Shown piece after piece: positions 11,586 to 23,397 of a stretch of DNA of 64,000 bases. The translations under genes were made by a program, and so were the position numbers. Location: the NCBI GenBank assembly GCA_026745465.1, contig JACYXH010000348.1:62001-126000 (forward strand). The letters are read 5' to 3'. The number at the start of each line of letters is the position of its first letter. Position 1 is the stretch's first letter. This stretch comes from Lota lota. Its lineage: Eukaryota > Chordata > Actinopteri > Gadiformes > Lotidae. The notes beneath the pieces are model-generated. The model saw nothing but the letters and a program-made list of their open reading frames with translations, was not told where the DNA came from and searched no databases.

Positions 11586-12350
11586 GTTGGTGAAACGGAC
11601 GTGAAGGTGCTCAACATCAGCAGCTGCACAGACATGGTGCAGATTTACGGCACTTTAATGGAAGTACAGTACTGCTGTGTCGCAGACCATACGGCTCAAA
11701 TGAAGATCGTATTATATGACAGCCAGGTCAATAAATTAGAAATGGGAAAATCATACAAAATTACAAATTTGGCCACCCGTAAAAGATTAACCATATACTT
11801 GACCAACACTAGAGCCACAACATTTGTCGAAATTGCAGACATCCAGGTACCAGCTGCAGTGGCTTCACTGCAAGTTGAAGACCACAGTGCACTCACAGTC
11901 TTCACCGGGGTGATAGCGGCCTCCAAATTACATGAAAGGAGGCGCTGCCCAAAATGTGGTAAACATCAAGCAGCTTTTGATAATAAGACAAAACACAACA
12001 GGTGTGGCACGTGCCACTTCTTGCAAAACACAACCGCCTTTCCGGCCACCATGAGAGGCACGCTGATGTTAATGCGGGAATCAGGAGAGGACATGGTCAT
12101 TACAGCACTGCTGTCAGTCCTCGCAAAGTACTTCCATGGCTTGGACCAACAGCAAATTGGTGATGTCCAAGCCGTGGAGGTACATCTGATAGACTCTGGG
12201 TCCTTTGATGTTGAGGTCAATGAATCCAGTGTCGCCACCAAGCTGACACTATCAACCAACCAGAAGGCATCTGCGTCAGCGTCAGCATCTGGGGACAGCT
12301 TGGCAGAAGATTGCCTTGGCTTTGACACCCTCTTTGACCGCATGTCGTAA
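11586..12350 (+). CDS. OB-fold / zinc-ribbon protein, last exon
   Basis: After the acceptor cttcttgcag the frame runs 254 codons to TAA. The first ~90 residues alternate short strands (VQIYGTLMEVQYC, AQMKIVLYDSQ, YKITNLATRKR) in the manner of an OB fold. Residues ~125-155 carry two Cys pairs, CPKCGK and CGTC, which make a zinc ribbon. A conserved-looking LAKYFHGLDQQQIGD helix and a Ser/Ala tail follow. OB fold plus ribbon resembles the DNA-binding parts of RPA1-like proteins, so single-stranded DNA binding is a reasonable inference. The frame has no breaks. A start at ATG 11565 would lie in the presumed intron. It may be a transposon-associated or multi-copy fish gene. A candidate exon lies upstream, and polyadenylation signals (aataaa) lie after 12780. 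Confidence 0.55.
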   Translation, partial: VGETDVKVLNISSCTDMVQIYGTLMEVQYCCVADHTAQMKIVLYDSQVNKLEMGKSYKITNLATRKRLTIYLTNTRATTFVEIADIQVPAAVASLQVEDHSALTVFTGVIAASKLHERRRCPKCGKHQAAFDNKTKHNRCGTCHFLQNTTAFPATMRGTLMLMRESGEDMVITALLSVLAKYFHGLDQQQIGDVQAVEVHLIDSGSFDVEVNESSVATKLTLSTNQKASASASASGDSLAEDCLGFDTLFDRMS

Positions 12351-12359
12351 GGCACCGTG

Positions 12360-15000
12360 ACCCTGTTGCATTCCACTGGATTCATCTGATTGTGTTTTAG
12401 TTTAGTTTTTTTTTTTAATGGTTCAATTGTTCATTGTGTTTTGGTTGTCGTTGTTGCTGCATTTCACTGTTGTGTTAAATTGTAAATACATATATTTGTT
12501 CAACTAATGTACTGTATGACTTATTATTATCAGCACCATGTAGTTATGTTGTCATTCATCACCAAGCTAAACTTAGAAGACCAACATGTTAGTGTAGTCA
12601 TTGCTCATCTACATAAAATGGAAGGAAATTCCAAATGGAATTGTTTTTAGAGATATTTAACATGCCAGATATTTAACAAGCTAATAATACAATAAGCAAC
12701 TCATTTAACACTGCTGAGGTTTTGATTAATTACCCAACCCTAGCAAATGTGTAGGTGGATAAATACTAATAGTATTTGCACAGAAAATAAAACAAGTGCA
12801 CTTGTATTGTGCTACGGAGGAAAATAAATGCATTAATATACAAGTAATCTCAAACAGTACAAGGAATAAAGAACCAGGGGGAGTTCTAAAGGTGAGAGTG
12901 AACGGCTCCCCCTGCTGGTGGCCTTTCAGCTTGGGAAGTGTTAAGACGCATCAGTATTCCTCATTTGCTTACTTGTTGTGAAACGTTGCCATAACTTTGC
13001 TTAGAGCTAAAGCCATCTTTGCCAAATCAAGATAAATAGGTAGTCGCCCATCAATCAAAACAGTGTCATAATCTTGTGGACATAAGGAGCAATGATTTGG
13101 ATTGTTAACAATTATATTTACCTATACGTTTAGTAAGAGGGATCACACAATATGATGAACGACCAGATATGTTCACTGTCAGTATAAGAATACGTAATGC
13201 AGATGTAGGTTTTTCCCAAAACACAAAACGTCTATTGAATGCCAAGTATTGCCTTGTGCCCAGTAAATGCAGTGACCAGCAACGGCCTTTGGAAGCTTTG
13301 TAGAAAATATAAAAGATATATTTGATAAAGATAAATATTCTTCAGACGCCTTCATGGAACAAGTGTGCCAAACAATTTATAAACTAGATGATACATATTT
13401 TGAAATGGCCCAATCCCTACATGATCCATTGCCCTGATTCCAATCCCTATCAACTACTTTTACTCATGATCTTTATACTGTATGACAATCAGACTAAGGG
13501 TATTTGGGTTTATTTACAATATTAGTCCTTTTATATTCATCAATATATTGTTCTCTCCCCTTTCAAAACAATGGTTGTATGAACCAAAGATTATTCCTTG
13601 ATTAAACCAAAAACAATTCAATACCATGTAAAGTCGATAAGCACTGACCAAACTGTTTGCAATATTGTTGCAATGCAGAGGCTATTCCAATGTTATCAAC
13701 TGTATAAAAACCAAAACAGTCGTACTGGTCTGCGTTAGGCTTGGCCCCCGTTAAACGCTGCTTGCAGCTTTAATTGTTAGTTGTATTATTATTCAGCCAA
13801 AATAAAACCGCTGTGTCGCTTTTTATGAAACTTTCCACAGCTGTAGAGGGTGACTACAGAAGATCTGTGAGAAAAGATTGCACTGATTGGCCCAAAGGTG
13901 GCGCTATTGCAATCGTCCTAAATATGCAAAGCATATCTGCTGACCACTTTGACCTACAGTCATGACACTTTGCTCAGATATGCATCTTCTCATGCTGAAC
14001 AAATTTGCCTCAAGAACCTATGACTTTCGCCAGGATCGATCTTCCGCCATTTTGAATTTTGTGAAAAACACAAAAATCCCTAAGGATCCTAGGTTTTTTT
14101 ACTTAGACAGAAATCCTATGGTACATATCATCTATGGACTAATTTCGTCAAATTACCTATAAATGAAGTCTGTGCAATAAAACTTAAAGCCCCCAGGAGC
14201 CATTCACTTTGAAAGAAGGTGTGGCTTAAAAACACGTATAACTCAAATGTTTATATCGACGTCAAGATGGAGTCCTATGATCTTGGGTCCAATACAAACG
14301 TTAAATTCTGAACAAGATGGTACCAATCTTTTTTCAATTGGGGTGTGGCATCAAAAAGGGCATGGCTTGTGACTAAAACGTCTACATATTTGCATTAAAA
14401 CTTTCGCTATATAGAGGTTCTAAAAAATGCATAGTTCTGTTTGCTTTACGATTAACACTTACATTTGATGGATGGACGGCTTCTTTCACAACAATTCAGC
14501 AGGATCGATGGGGCATTCCGAGGGGCATTCACGTGTCACTCATTTACACTATCTGCCCCCCCCCTGAGATGAACCCGTTACTCAGCTGAATCCAAGCTGG
14601 CCCCTCTCTATACCTGGCTCATGTAATCCTGAGAGGAAGAGAAGGGGAGGGCTTTATGATGGCCATAAAGAAGAAAGGAGCCCCCTTGAATATCTGTGTT
14701 GAAGTGATTGTCATTGTGCTCATGAATGTCACATCTTTATGTTAACCCATATGTACAGGGATTGGTTTTCTCTGATTATACACGGCTCATCTCATTTGCA
14801 CATGTGGTTTATTATGTTTGTTTTAGATCTGTTTAATTAATAAGGTGATGAATGGATTTCAATCACAGAGTATCTCACTGCCATACATATGATATAACTG
14901 TAATGTTTAGGATGTCAATTCTTTACACTGTAATCTACTGAGAATTCAGTTAGTGAGGAACTGGGGTGGGGGACATGGGAGTAGTCCAATTTCTAGGCCC
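12360..15000. other. Gene-free region
   Basis: No supported exon. Around 13740-14430 the sequence (ggcgctattgcaa, cgccattttgaatttt) has the look of an old dispersed repeat, but I cannot name it. A run of Cs lies at 14560. The rest is AT-rich single-copy-like sequence. Confidence 0.5.
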
Positions 15001-15106
15001 GATGCATAGGGTGTTGTGATTGGTCAGTGCTTGTAGGGGGAATTCACACATTTTGGGAATATTCCCTGAAGCCTGGTTCCAGGTTAGGAGTTTTCTGCAA
15101 ACCAAC

Positions 15107-18075
15107 TCAGGTTTTGCTATTACTATTTAGACATCTAATGATAGATGCAGGCATGGGTCGACACGTAAGCACCTCATACAGTGTTAGATGGCTTATTCCG
15201 TTAGCTTGCATACGATAACTCATTAGTGCTAGTGGCAGTGCTTCTACCCAATTCAATTTAACAGTTGCACAATTGTTTATTAATTTTGGTCGAGTGTCCC
15301 ATTCACTCTTTCCACCATTCCCTGTGAGGGAGGATGGCACACAACACAACCTAGCCTTTGTTGGACATGCAGCTGCTGTATCACTTGCTTCACTGTTTTT
15401 ATTTGACTTTTTATAAACGCTGAGCCATTGTCTGAGCTTATTTATGTCGGAATTCTAAACCTTGCAATGACTTCTCTACTCTGAATTCTGATCACAGTAG
15501 CTGCACTTTGATCTTTTGATGGGATTGCCTCTACCCATCTGCTGAATCTGTCAATGACTACTAACATGTACCTTTTCCCATTTACCTTCTTAATCATGTA
15601 AACGTAGTCTAACACCAGATTTCTAAATGGTCCCTCAGGTGTGGAAATATGTACCAATGAAGAAGTGATTGTTTTTCTTATGTTGTTTTTTCTAGTTTAC
15701 CTCTCATTCATGAAGTTGATTGTCAACCATTGTTTGCAAGTATGGTGACCAAAATCCTTGTTTTCAGATTTCTCTCACTACTTCCCCCCCTTGCGCAATG
15801 GTCAAAACCATGCGCACTAATGATAAATAAACCTAACGCCCGTTGGTGCCAGCAACATCCCATCGTGGGTTCTCCATAACCCTGTGAGGGTGCGGACAGC
15901 ACCTCTCTGTAACCACATGTTTTGCTCATAAACTCCAGTTTTGTCCTGCATGCGGACAACATCTTCTTCAGCAGGTGCAGCCTAAGGCATGGTTAATATT
16001 GCCCGGTCTGTCCTGCTATTGTTCAAGGCTCCCTTGGCAGCCCCGGTCTGGCACCTAATACTTGGGCAATCGCTGGTCCGTGTGTCGATCGCTCGTCGTA
16101 ATATCTAACCTTAACCCTATCCTTAACTAACATTAACTAACCTTAACTAAAACTAATCTACTGGGAAGGGAAATTGAAGCCAGTATATTCAAAACCAAAG
16201 GTCTATGTGTGGTGGGTTTACCATCAGCCACCTTGAAACCACGCTGTTTCCGAAGTTTACCAAAGTCATGTACTAAACCGAAAGCCAGTATATAGTCAGT
16301 ATATACCGTGAGCTTTATCAGCAAAAAAGGCGACATGCCCTGGCTCAGTCCACCACTTCCGCTCCTGACTCCTGATCCTCCTCCACCTATCACCCCGCAC
16401 GGCTCTTCCTATGATGGTTTCATCTCGTCACTTCATGATCAAGTGAGTCAGCGCTCACAGTGACTCGGCCAAGTAATCGTGACTGTGCCTGCCTTAGGTT
16501 GTCCCGGGGTTTCAAGAGGGGATCTTACCCGTCGTTGGCTAACCAGCCTTCCATACTGGCCTATTGCAGGATGCCGTGCATGGGATACAATCAATAAATT
16601 CAGTCAGATTATTATGTTCTGCCAAATAGATAGGTGGTATAGATTGCAAAGTGGAGGGATGGAGACACAACAGGGCGATTATCCTGTGTGTGTGAGGGGC
16701 GGTTGATGGGGCCAATAAGAAAATAGTTTTCTATAGCATTTATTAAATGCTACCATTTTATCAAAGCATTACAGCATTATTAGTGGCATTTGCAAGGTAA
16801 ACCCATTACTTCCAAATGTAAGTTAACAACCTAGCTTGTACATTAGTTCCCTTCCCAGCAGATTTAGGCGGGCGCTAATTCACCTGTGACCCTTGACCAA
16901 AGGGGCTTTAATACTGATGTTGTCCTACTTGAAAAGCTCATTAAGGTTAGGCTTTATTTTATGTATTTCTATTCTTATCCTACCCCTTTTTTTTTAATGA
17001 CCTTTTCCAATGTGATGCTTTCTAAAAAATAACCCAAGTTTCCTTAAAGCTTCATAACACTTTTTGTCTCTTTTTTTAACTTATTCTATTTGTGTTGTCA
17101 TTCTAGTACTTAAACCTCTGTATCCTATTTTTAACCACCCAGTTGTGTAACATGTGTGCCCACACCTCAATCAGTGTCTAATCACACTCGTGTCATGATA
17201 CACAACACACATAAAACACACAGCAAACATTTTGGCCCAACAAGCTAGCTCTAAGCACGTAGACAATAGTTCTAAACCTTTAATCAGAACCTGTTGGATG
17301 AACTAAGACTTCTTCGGGTTTGTTGGACAATGACTCGACCACCGCACTCCCTCAGTGTCCTTTAGGGCGGGTCCCACTTTCTCAGTTTGGTGAGGTGGGA
17401 ATTTCCCTGAACTATTAAAAAGAGTCCCCAGTGCTGGTTGACCCCTGTACTTCTTTGGACAAGCGGTAGCCGAGACAACTGCCCCAAACTTTTCTGTGTC
17501 CCACAATGCCTGCTGTATTTTGGGGTAGGGGTTATTTAAACAATCTCTGCGGAAGTAACCTTCCTGGTTGCATCTCCAACACCCCCTAGGCCGTAACGGT
17601 GATAACTTCCCCAATACTTTCTGTGTTCCACCATCCCTCCTGCATCGGTGAGTAGAGGTTAGATGAACACATTTTGCGGAGGTGACCTTCCTGGTTGCAA
17701 TTTCAACATTTCAAAGGATATCTGCGCTGTCCAGGGAGTCCCTGCTTCTGAGCATAACTAAATAGTTCTTGTGGTCCCCTATACTGAATCGGTCTGTTCC
17801 CATCATAGGCCTTGTCCAGCAGCTGTTCCAAACCCCTGTTTTTCAGTACGCTCTCCATCTTGGATATCCCTAGCACTCAGGCCAACAAAGCTTTCAGGTC
17901 CCCCACCGCCATTAACTTTCCCACTGTATGTTCCTCTAATCCACTTTGATGGCCCATTGTTCATGTCAGGGAGTCTAGATATAAACCCCTCTAAGTCCTG
18001 TGACCCCCATGGGATATACTGAGCTTGTTGTCCTTTTACCAGGATAGGGTAAACTCCTGGATAACTGCTCGGCAC
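15107..18075 (-). mobile_element. Decayed endogenous retrovirus
   Basis: Minus-strand pieces of gag and pol appear in retroviral order. A capsid-like stretch lies at 18075-17803 (ends LEGFISRLP), and a nucleocapsid-like Cys/His box at 17614-17303 (CWRCNQEGYFRRDC, the usual His replaced by Tyr). A remnant of RNase H lies near 16320-16150 (LTVYTD, FGLVHDFG), integrase core near 15657-15442 (RYMLVVIDRFSRWVEA) and a late integrase part near 15349-15107 (LNWVEALPLALMSYR). Reading frames are split by stops and shifts, and reverse transcriptase is not visible. No LTR pair or envelope was found. Similarity is to fish gamma/epsilon-like retroviruses by general motif only. Confidence 0.75.
16400..17290. 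other. Gene-free part of the retroviral remnant
   Basis: Lies where reverse transcriptase should be between the gag and RNase H remnants. I see only short unrelated frames and poly-T tracts near 16990, so pol was probably lost by deletion and replaced by unrelated sequence. Just left of it, near 16100-16150, is a diverged taaccttaa repeat. Confidence 0.4.
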
Positions 18076-18388
18076 TTTTCTCTCCCTTTGTGATCTCCTA
18101 AATTCTTCTCGTATTTCTATTTCCAGGGGGCTCGGTCTTGATTTACTACCTCCTCATACTTTCCCCCTCCCTTTCTAATGACTATGGTGGCCTGCACTGG
18201 CCTGTAATGTGTGAGGTGCTACTAAGTACTTTCCATTGTTTGAAAAAGCGACATATATAATCGCTTAATCTTTATCGCACCAAGGAACTCTTTTGACGTC
18301 TCTGGTTTGCAAAACAATCAGTTTAACCAATCGGCTATTTTTATCATAGTCACTGTACGTTGTGGGACATGGCAGAGCTAACAACTTA

Positions 18389-19220
18389 CCGTATTTTCCG
18401 CACTATAAGGCGCACTTAAAAGCCTTTAATTTTCTAAAAAAACGACAGTGCGCCTTATAATCCGGAGCGCCTTATATATGAATCAAGGCGCTCTTTCAAA
18501 ATGTTTCAGTATGAAAAACCAATAAAAACAATTTAATAATAATAAAATGTTTCAGTACGACTGGTAAACTACAAAGCCGCACCGCTTGCAGCACCGTAGT
18601 CAGTAAACACCGCTACTGTGCTTACTCACAGTCCCACACCACTTGTGTGTGTATAAAGACCCCAAAATGATACCTTTCAAGAGACACGCTTACGACGCAG
18701 AGTTCAAGCTCAAGGCTATCGGTCACGCAGTAGAATATGGGAATAGAGCAGCAGCGAGAGAATTCAACATTAATGAATCAATGGTACGGAAGTGGAGGAA
18801 GCAAGAAGATGACCTGCGCCAAGTAAAAAAGACTAAACAGAGTTTCCGAGGGAACAAAGCCACAGTTAGAGGACAAACTCGAACAGTGGGTTGTTGAACA
18901 GAGAGCAGCAAGTAGAAGCGTCTCTACAGTCACTATTCGAATGAAGGCAACAGCGCTAGCACGGGACATGAACATCGATGTTTTCGAGGCGGTCCTTCTT
19001 GGTGCTTTCGTTTTATGAAAAGACGTAATCTCTCCATCCGCACACGAACTCCATCTAGTGGATGCATAACGCAAACCCAGTCAAACGTTTGACTGCAGTA
19101 TCTTCTATTCTATGCGCCTTATAATCCGGTGCGCCCTATATATGAAAATAGTTCTAAAATAGGCCATTCATTGAAGGTGCGCCTTATAATCCGGTGCGCC
19201 TTATAGTGCGGAAAATACGG
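18389..19220 (+). mobile_element. pogo-superfamily DNA transposon, internally deleted
   Basis: Terminal inverted repeats beginning CCGTATTTTCCGCACTATAA face each other and are bounded by TA on both sides (18387-18388 and 19221-19222), the target duplication of Tc1/mariner/pogo elements. Extra internal copies of gcgccttataatccg lie near both ends. The only coding remnant is the DNA-binding N-terminus at 18643-18897, while the DDE catalytic domain is missing from this ~830-bp copy. Confidence 0.85.
18643..18897 (+). pseudogene. Truncated pogo transposase, DNA-binding domain
   Basis: An 84-codon frame whose core AYDAEFKLKAIGHAVEYGNR followed by AAAREFNINESMVRKWRKQ is a psq/BrkDBD-type helix-turn-helix used by pogo transposases to bind their inverted repeats. 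The frame then shifts. Around 18890-19020 fragments of the next helix-turn-helix (CENP-B type) can be seen in other frames before the element ends. Confidence 0.82.
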
Positions 19221-19222
19221 TA

Positions 19223-20535
19223 CTTACATTTCTCAACACAGTCCTCTTATTGCACCCTTAGTGGTAAATTGCTTTCATAGACCTATAATTATCGCTATCC
19301 GTTACATGCATTGTTCATTCATCTCGGTAGCAATCGGCGCTGCAAGCCAGTGTTTACTTGCACAGCGGTGTGGGAATATGAATTACTTTTGATAGCATGA
19401 CGGCGTGCGTTTGTATCAGAACAGTTCGTTTTGGATACCAACTTTCTCTGAAAGACTGTTAGCGTACTTTGAGTCATCGAAGAGGGATTCAACCTCAAAA
19501 GCTACCGTCTCCAAAACACGGATGTATTAAAGAACGCACGCCCACTAATCCTAATCCCCCCTCATCCGCAAACTGCCATTCACTACACTATTTTACACTT
19601 GGATTAAAAAGTGAAATATAGTAATAATCTAATCCTCTAAACACATCGGATATGTCGGTGAAAGGACGGAGCATGCTCATCTTCAACGGCTACATGAGGT
19701 GCGTCTCAGAGCTGGGTTTAGCTTGGGTTTATGACGCCAAAGAAGCTCATGTCTCATTTTCACACTATTACTACTAAGCATTAGGAAGGAAGACATAGTA
19801 AATCGTTTTTGGAACACAGCCCTCCAATCCCCGACAAAAAATAGTTTTTAGCCAAATATGCTGTTGGATAATTTGTTAAATCGATCAAAATAAAAAAAAT
19901 TTACTGCTAGATGCCAATGTCAATGTTGTCCATGTGACATCCAACCCTTTCCCTCCCAGCCTGACAAGACCAAAGCAATTTCAGTTTTTACCGGGACAGC
20001 TCAAGGATTTAAGTACATTAGAGCACTTTTAATGTCACATGCACACATTATTCTAAATAAGGAAAATAACCAGAATAATGTTTGTTGTATTGGTGGCATA
20101 ACTAGTGTAGTATATTGGAAATACTAACTAGTAACTGGACTGCCACAGACTTTGCTCATGACTATTGATAGCGACCATACATCATCTGCTAACCCAGGGG
20201 AGAGAGCGGTAGGTTACTGCCCAACAATGACACTACTGTCCCTAGTGGTCATATGTAAGTATCCCACTCTACAACAACTAGTATTGTTATGCCAATAACA
20301 AGTTAATTACTAAATATATGAACTGAATACTTTACCAATATGTACCAAGTGAATGTTAATGTTCATGTAAACGTACAGTGCCTTTTGTGCTATTTCAGGG
20401 ATGTACTGGGTTATTCGACTGTCTACCTACTACCTACCTACTGTCGTACCACTCTCAGTTCCACTTTTTTTTCCACACTACCTGTCTCACTCTTTTCCGG
20501 CCTCCAGCTTTTCCTGCTGAAGCCCGCCGCTTAAA
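19223..20535. other. Gene-free region
   Basis: No supported coding or RNA feature. It ends at a run of about 25 G at 20538-20565. Confidence 0.5.
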
Positions 20536-20569
20536 GGTGGTGGGGGGGGGGGGGGGGGGGGGGGGCGCG

Positions 20570-20748
20570 GACCAGTCATAGAGCCCATAGAGTTAAAGTT
20601 GGTGGACTGTAACCTGTAAAATCCATGGATTTAGGAGGTCCCCTAGTGGCCGTTAGCTGTAAAAATCCATAGATTAGCTGCACCGTTATATAAGCCGCAG
20701 AATAGAAAAATGGGAAAAAAGGCGCGGCTTATAGTCCGAAAATTACGG
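20570..20748. mobile_element. One end of a second pogo/Tigger-like element
   Basis: The sequence ends in gcggcttatagtccgaaaattacgg followed by TA, closely resembling the right end of the element at 18389-19220 and of related fish pogo elements. A matching left end was not found, so this is a solitary terminus. It abuts the third copy of the duplicated Ig-gene flank (from ~20750). Confidence 0.5.
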
Positions 20749-20855
20749 TAATGGTTTGCTCAGCAACATGGATGCCACCAAAAATACCCAGATTGCTGGA
20801 TAAAAATCACAAAGCGCAGGGGAATGAAAAACTGGATTTCCTTGCTCGTCAAGGT

Positions 20856-21100
20856 AAGGTAAAGGTACTTTTATTGTCACATACATATAGTGAAAATTTT
20901 CCTCTGCATTTAACCCATCCCTCAAGGGAGCAGTGGGCAGCCAATCACAGCGCCCGGGGAGCGGCTGGGGTTAAGTGTCTTGCTCAAGGACACCTCGACA
21001 TAGTTAGGGTTGAAGTCGGGGCTCGAACTAGCAACCTTCCGATTTTTGCCAGCCGATTGCCAGTCCACCCGCTTTAACTCCTGAGCTAATGTCCCACCCA
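20856..21100 (-). mobile_element. tRNA-derived SINE
   Basis: On the minus strand the insert opens with a tRNA-like head: a pol III A-box-like TAGCTCAGGAGTTAAAGC, then a B box GTTCGAGCCCC. A body with GTCCTTGAGCAAGACACTTA, widespread in fish SINEs, and a tail of short AAGGTA-type repeats follow. It is flanked by AAGGT on both sides (20851-20855 and 21101-21105). The same flanking DNA at 27150-27270 and 29900-30020 lacks the insert, which proves it is an insertion. Confidence 0.82.
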
Positions 21101-21173
21101 AAGGTGGTGATATCGTCCTTCACGGAGGGCGTTCTGGTTCCCTGTGTTGGCGGGCCTCCGGACCCCTACTCAC

Positions 21174-22011
21174 CAAACACCCGGAGGTGGGTGCTGCCCT
21201 CGGCGTTCCCTGACGCCAGGCCGTTCACCTGGCAGATGAACAGGCGCTCGTCGGACAGGCGGACGTCCCGCAGCGTGAGCACGGAGCTCTGCTGGTCCGA
21301 GGTGACCTGGATGCGCTCGCTATACTCTGTGTTCCTGTCCACCATCTGCTGGTAGTTGTCTCCATAGAAGATGCGCGTGCGTTGCCTGCTCTTGGCTGCT
21401 TTCTGGTGGACGGGGGAACAAGGAAGCCACCGTTCATTCTGTCCTCTAGTCTCTCCTTCATCCTGTACTCTCTCCTTCCTCCTGTCCTCTACTCTCTCCT
21501 TCTAACCACTTTAATGAACCACTTGAATGGTACGGTTGTATGACGACTCAAGCAGGAACTACAAGGACACAGAGACGGTAGGAAACTTCTGGCGTCATTA
21601 CACGAGCAGCCCACATATCGCAGTGACTATATTGTACCGTCAAAAACACCTGAACAGCAGTTCAACAGCTGCCCACACAGCCATTTCAATTTCATTTGAA
21701 GTATAACAGGGGCCTTCACTCCTCCACTCTCTCCATCACTCCAGATTCAGGTAAAGAGAAGTACAAACGAAATAGAAAAGAGATGAAATAGAATGAAAAG
21801 AAATGATGTGTGAGAGATCACAGAAGGGGAAAAAATAAACGCCCAAGAGCCAAAGTGGGGTTTTGGCTCTTGGCCGTACTCACCACGAACCACTGGATTA
21901 TGACCAGGCTGGGCTTGCCGTTGGTGAAGTTGTACCGACAGGGGATCTGGACCGTGTCATCCTTATAAATCATCACGGTGTCATCCATAGTCAGCTCCAA
22001 TTTAGGCCACA
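21174..22011 (-). CDS. Ig V-type domain, third copy (D1c; exons 22011-21884 and 21402-21174)
   Basis: The first exon enters in phase 1 and leaves in phase 0. It encodes the first Ig strands with the Cys (VQIPCRYNFTNGKPSL...W). The second exon, phase 0 to 1, has the end of the domain with the YSERIQVTSD and LSDERLFICQ motifs (second Cys). Both acceptors and GTGAGT donors are intact and both frames are open. It is very similar to the copies at 27326-28163 and 30081-30679, and resembles the first domain of MCAM/BCAM/ALCAM cell-adhesion proteins. Odd: it stands where a fifth, membrane-proximal Ig domain would be expected, and no transmembrane exon follows in the window. Confidence 0.78.
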
Positions 22012-22039
22012 CTGTGGAACACACACACACAACAATGTG

Positions 22040-23380
22040 TCCAGCAGTCTCCCAAAAGGTGTACCAAGACATCCTTTGTCTTTGGGTGTCTACTGCAGCC
22101 GAAGTTATGGTCGGTCTTTAAACATGCAAAAAAATCAACGACTTGCATTATCTATGCGTCGAGATCTCTTTCCCCCACATCTCTCTCGCTCTCCCACAAA
22201 CAGTCTCTGGACGATTCATATAATCGATATCTCTGATTATATCTCAGTCATCACAGCATTTTATGTAAACCACACACGTTGCCTCAAGTCTCTGTTTTCC
22301 TTAGGTTAACGTCACATTTACCGGCGATGCGTTTCGAGGCCAACACTGAAAAACCTGTTCCTTTTGTGCACTTATATTTGATGATGTTACTCCTGGGTTA
22401 ACGTTATGTCCAAGTAAGTGAAGTACTGACCAACCCACTATGAAATGAATCTTTGAGAGTCTATTCCTTCCAGGAGGAGCGGACTTTCAACAAGGCATCA
22501 GACAGTGGCAGAGAGCCTTACACCAGCTACTCTTGACGGGAACCATCGCCTCTGCATTAAACAAAAGGAACTTTAACAATACTTTCCATTCGGTGACTGC
22601 CAACTTTGGTCTACAATGTATAGTTGGGTGTTGGTGTTGTTTGGGGCAGTGTGAAACCACCGAATGTGTCATATGCCAACCTTGCTGTCACACACACACA
22701 CACACACGAGTGTGAACTGGCATCATTCTCTTAAAGTAAACAAATCTGTGACCATGGCGTTCCAATGATGCTGTCACAGAGATACAACACGACACAAACA
22801 AACTTGACCTGATTTGACTTCAAGGTACAGCGTGAGTTTTTATTCACTCAGCACTCCAGATTGTGTTGTTCTCTACAAAACAGCAGCATTGTAGAGCAGT
22901 GTAGTAGACTTCTAACAGTTGTAGTGGCTCCGTTTGTTTGGTTGTGATCATCTATATAATACCACCGGTAGTTCTGATCAAGCAATCTCGGCGGTCAAGT
23001 ATCCATTTAGACTGTGATCCAATCCCTATGACAACACACCGAGCCGTGCTCGTATTAATATTTAGCGAAGGGTACAGACCTGGGCCCAAGCGCCTCAGCC
23101 CTGATGGCATCAATGCCATGCCTATAATGACAGTAAAGCACTCATCTCGTGTAATACTGCTCAATAGACCCTTTTCACAGAGGGGTCATCGTAGGACACA
23201 CACAGGTCGCACTCACGACACGAATTCTGGCTCTGCTACTTGTACCAGGGCACAAGTAGCTTATCTTCTCCAGCTTAGTCTGCTTCCCCTGCCCTGGTAC
23301 AGCAAAGCAGCCCACCCATGATCAGTGTTATGAGCGACACCTGTGTGTGTCCTACGATGACCCCTCTGTGCACAGGGGGG
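22040..23380. other. Intron-like spacer
   Basis: No further exon seen. It has a short (CA)n at 22689-22708 and the hairpin described separately at 23176-23370. Confidence 0.5.
23176..23370. repeat. Imperfect inverted repeat (hairpin) beside an exon
   Basis: Arms 23176-23214 and 23331-23370 match over about 40 bases (one reads gtcatcgtaggacacacaca, the other is its complement with a few differences). A second inner stem pairs 23231-23250 with 23291-23310. It ends 28 bp from the donor of the exon at 23539-23398. Confidence 0.75.
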
Positions 23381-23397
23381 TCTATGGGGACACGTAC

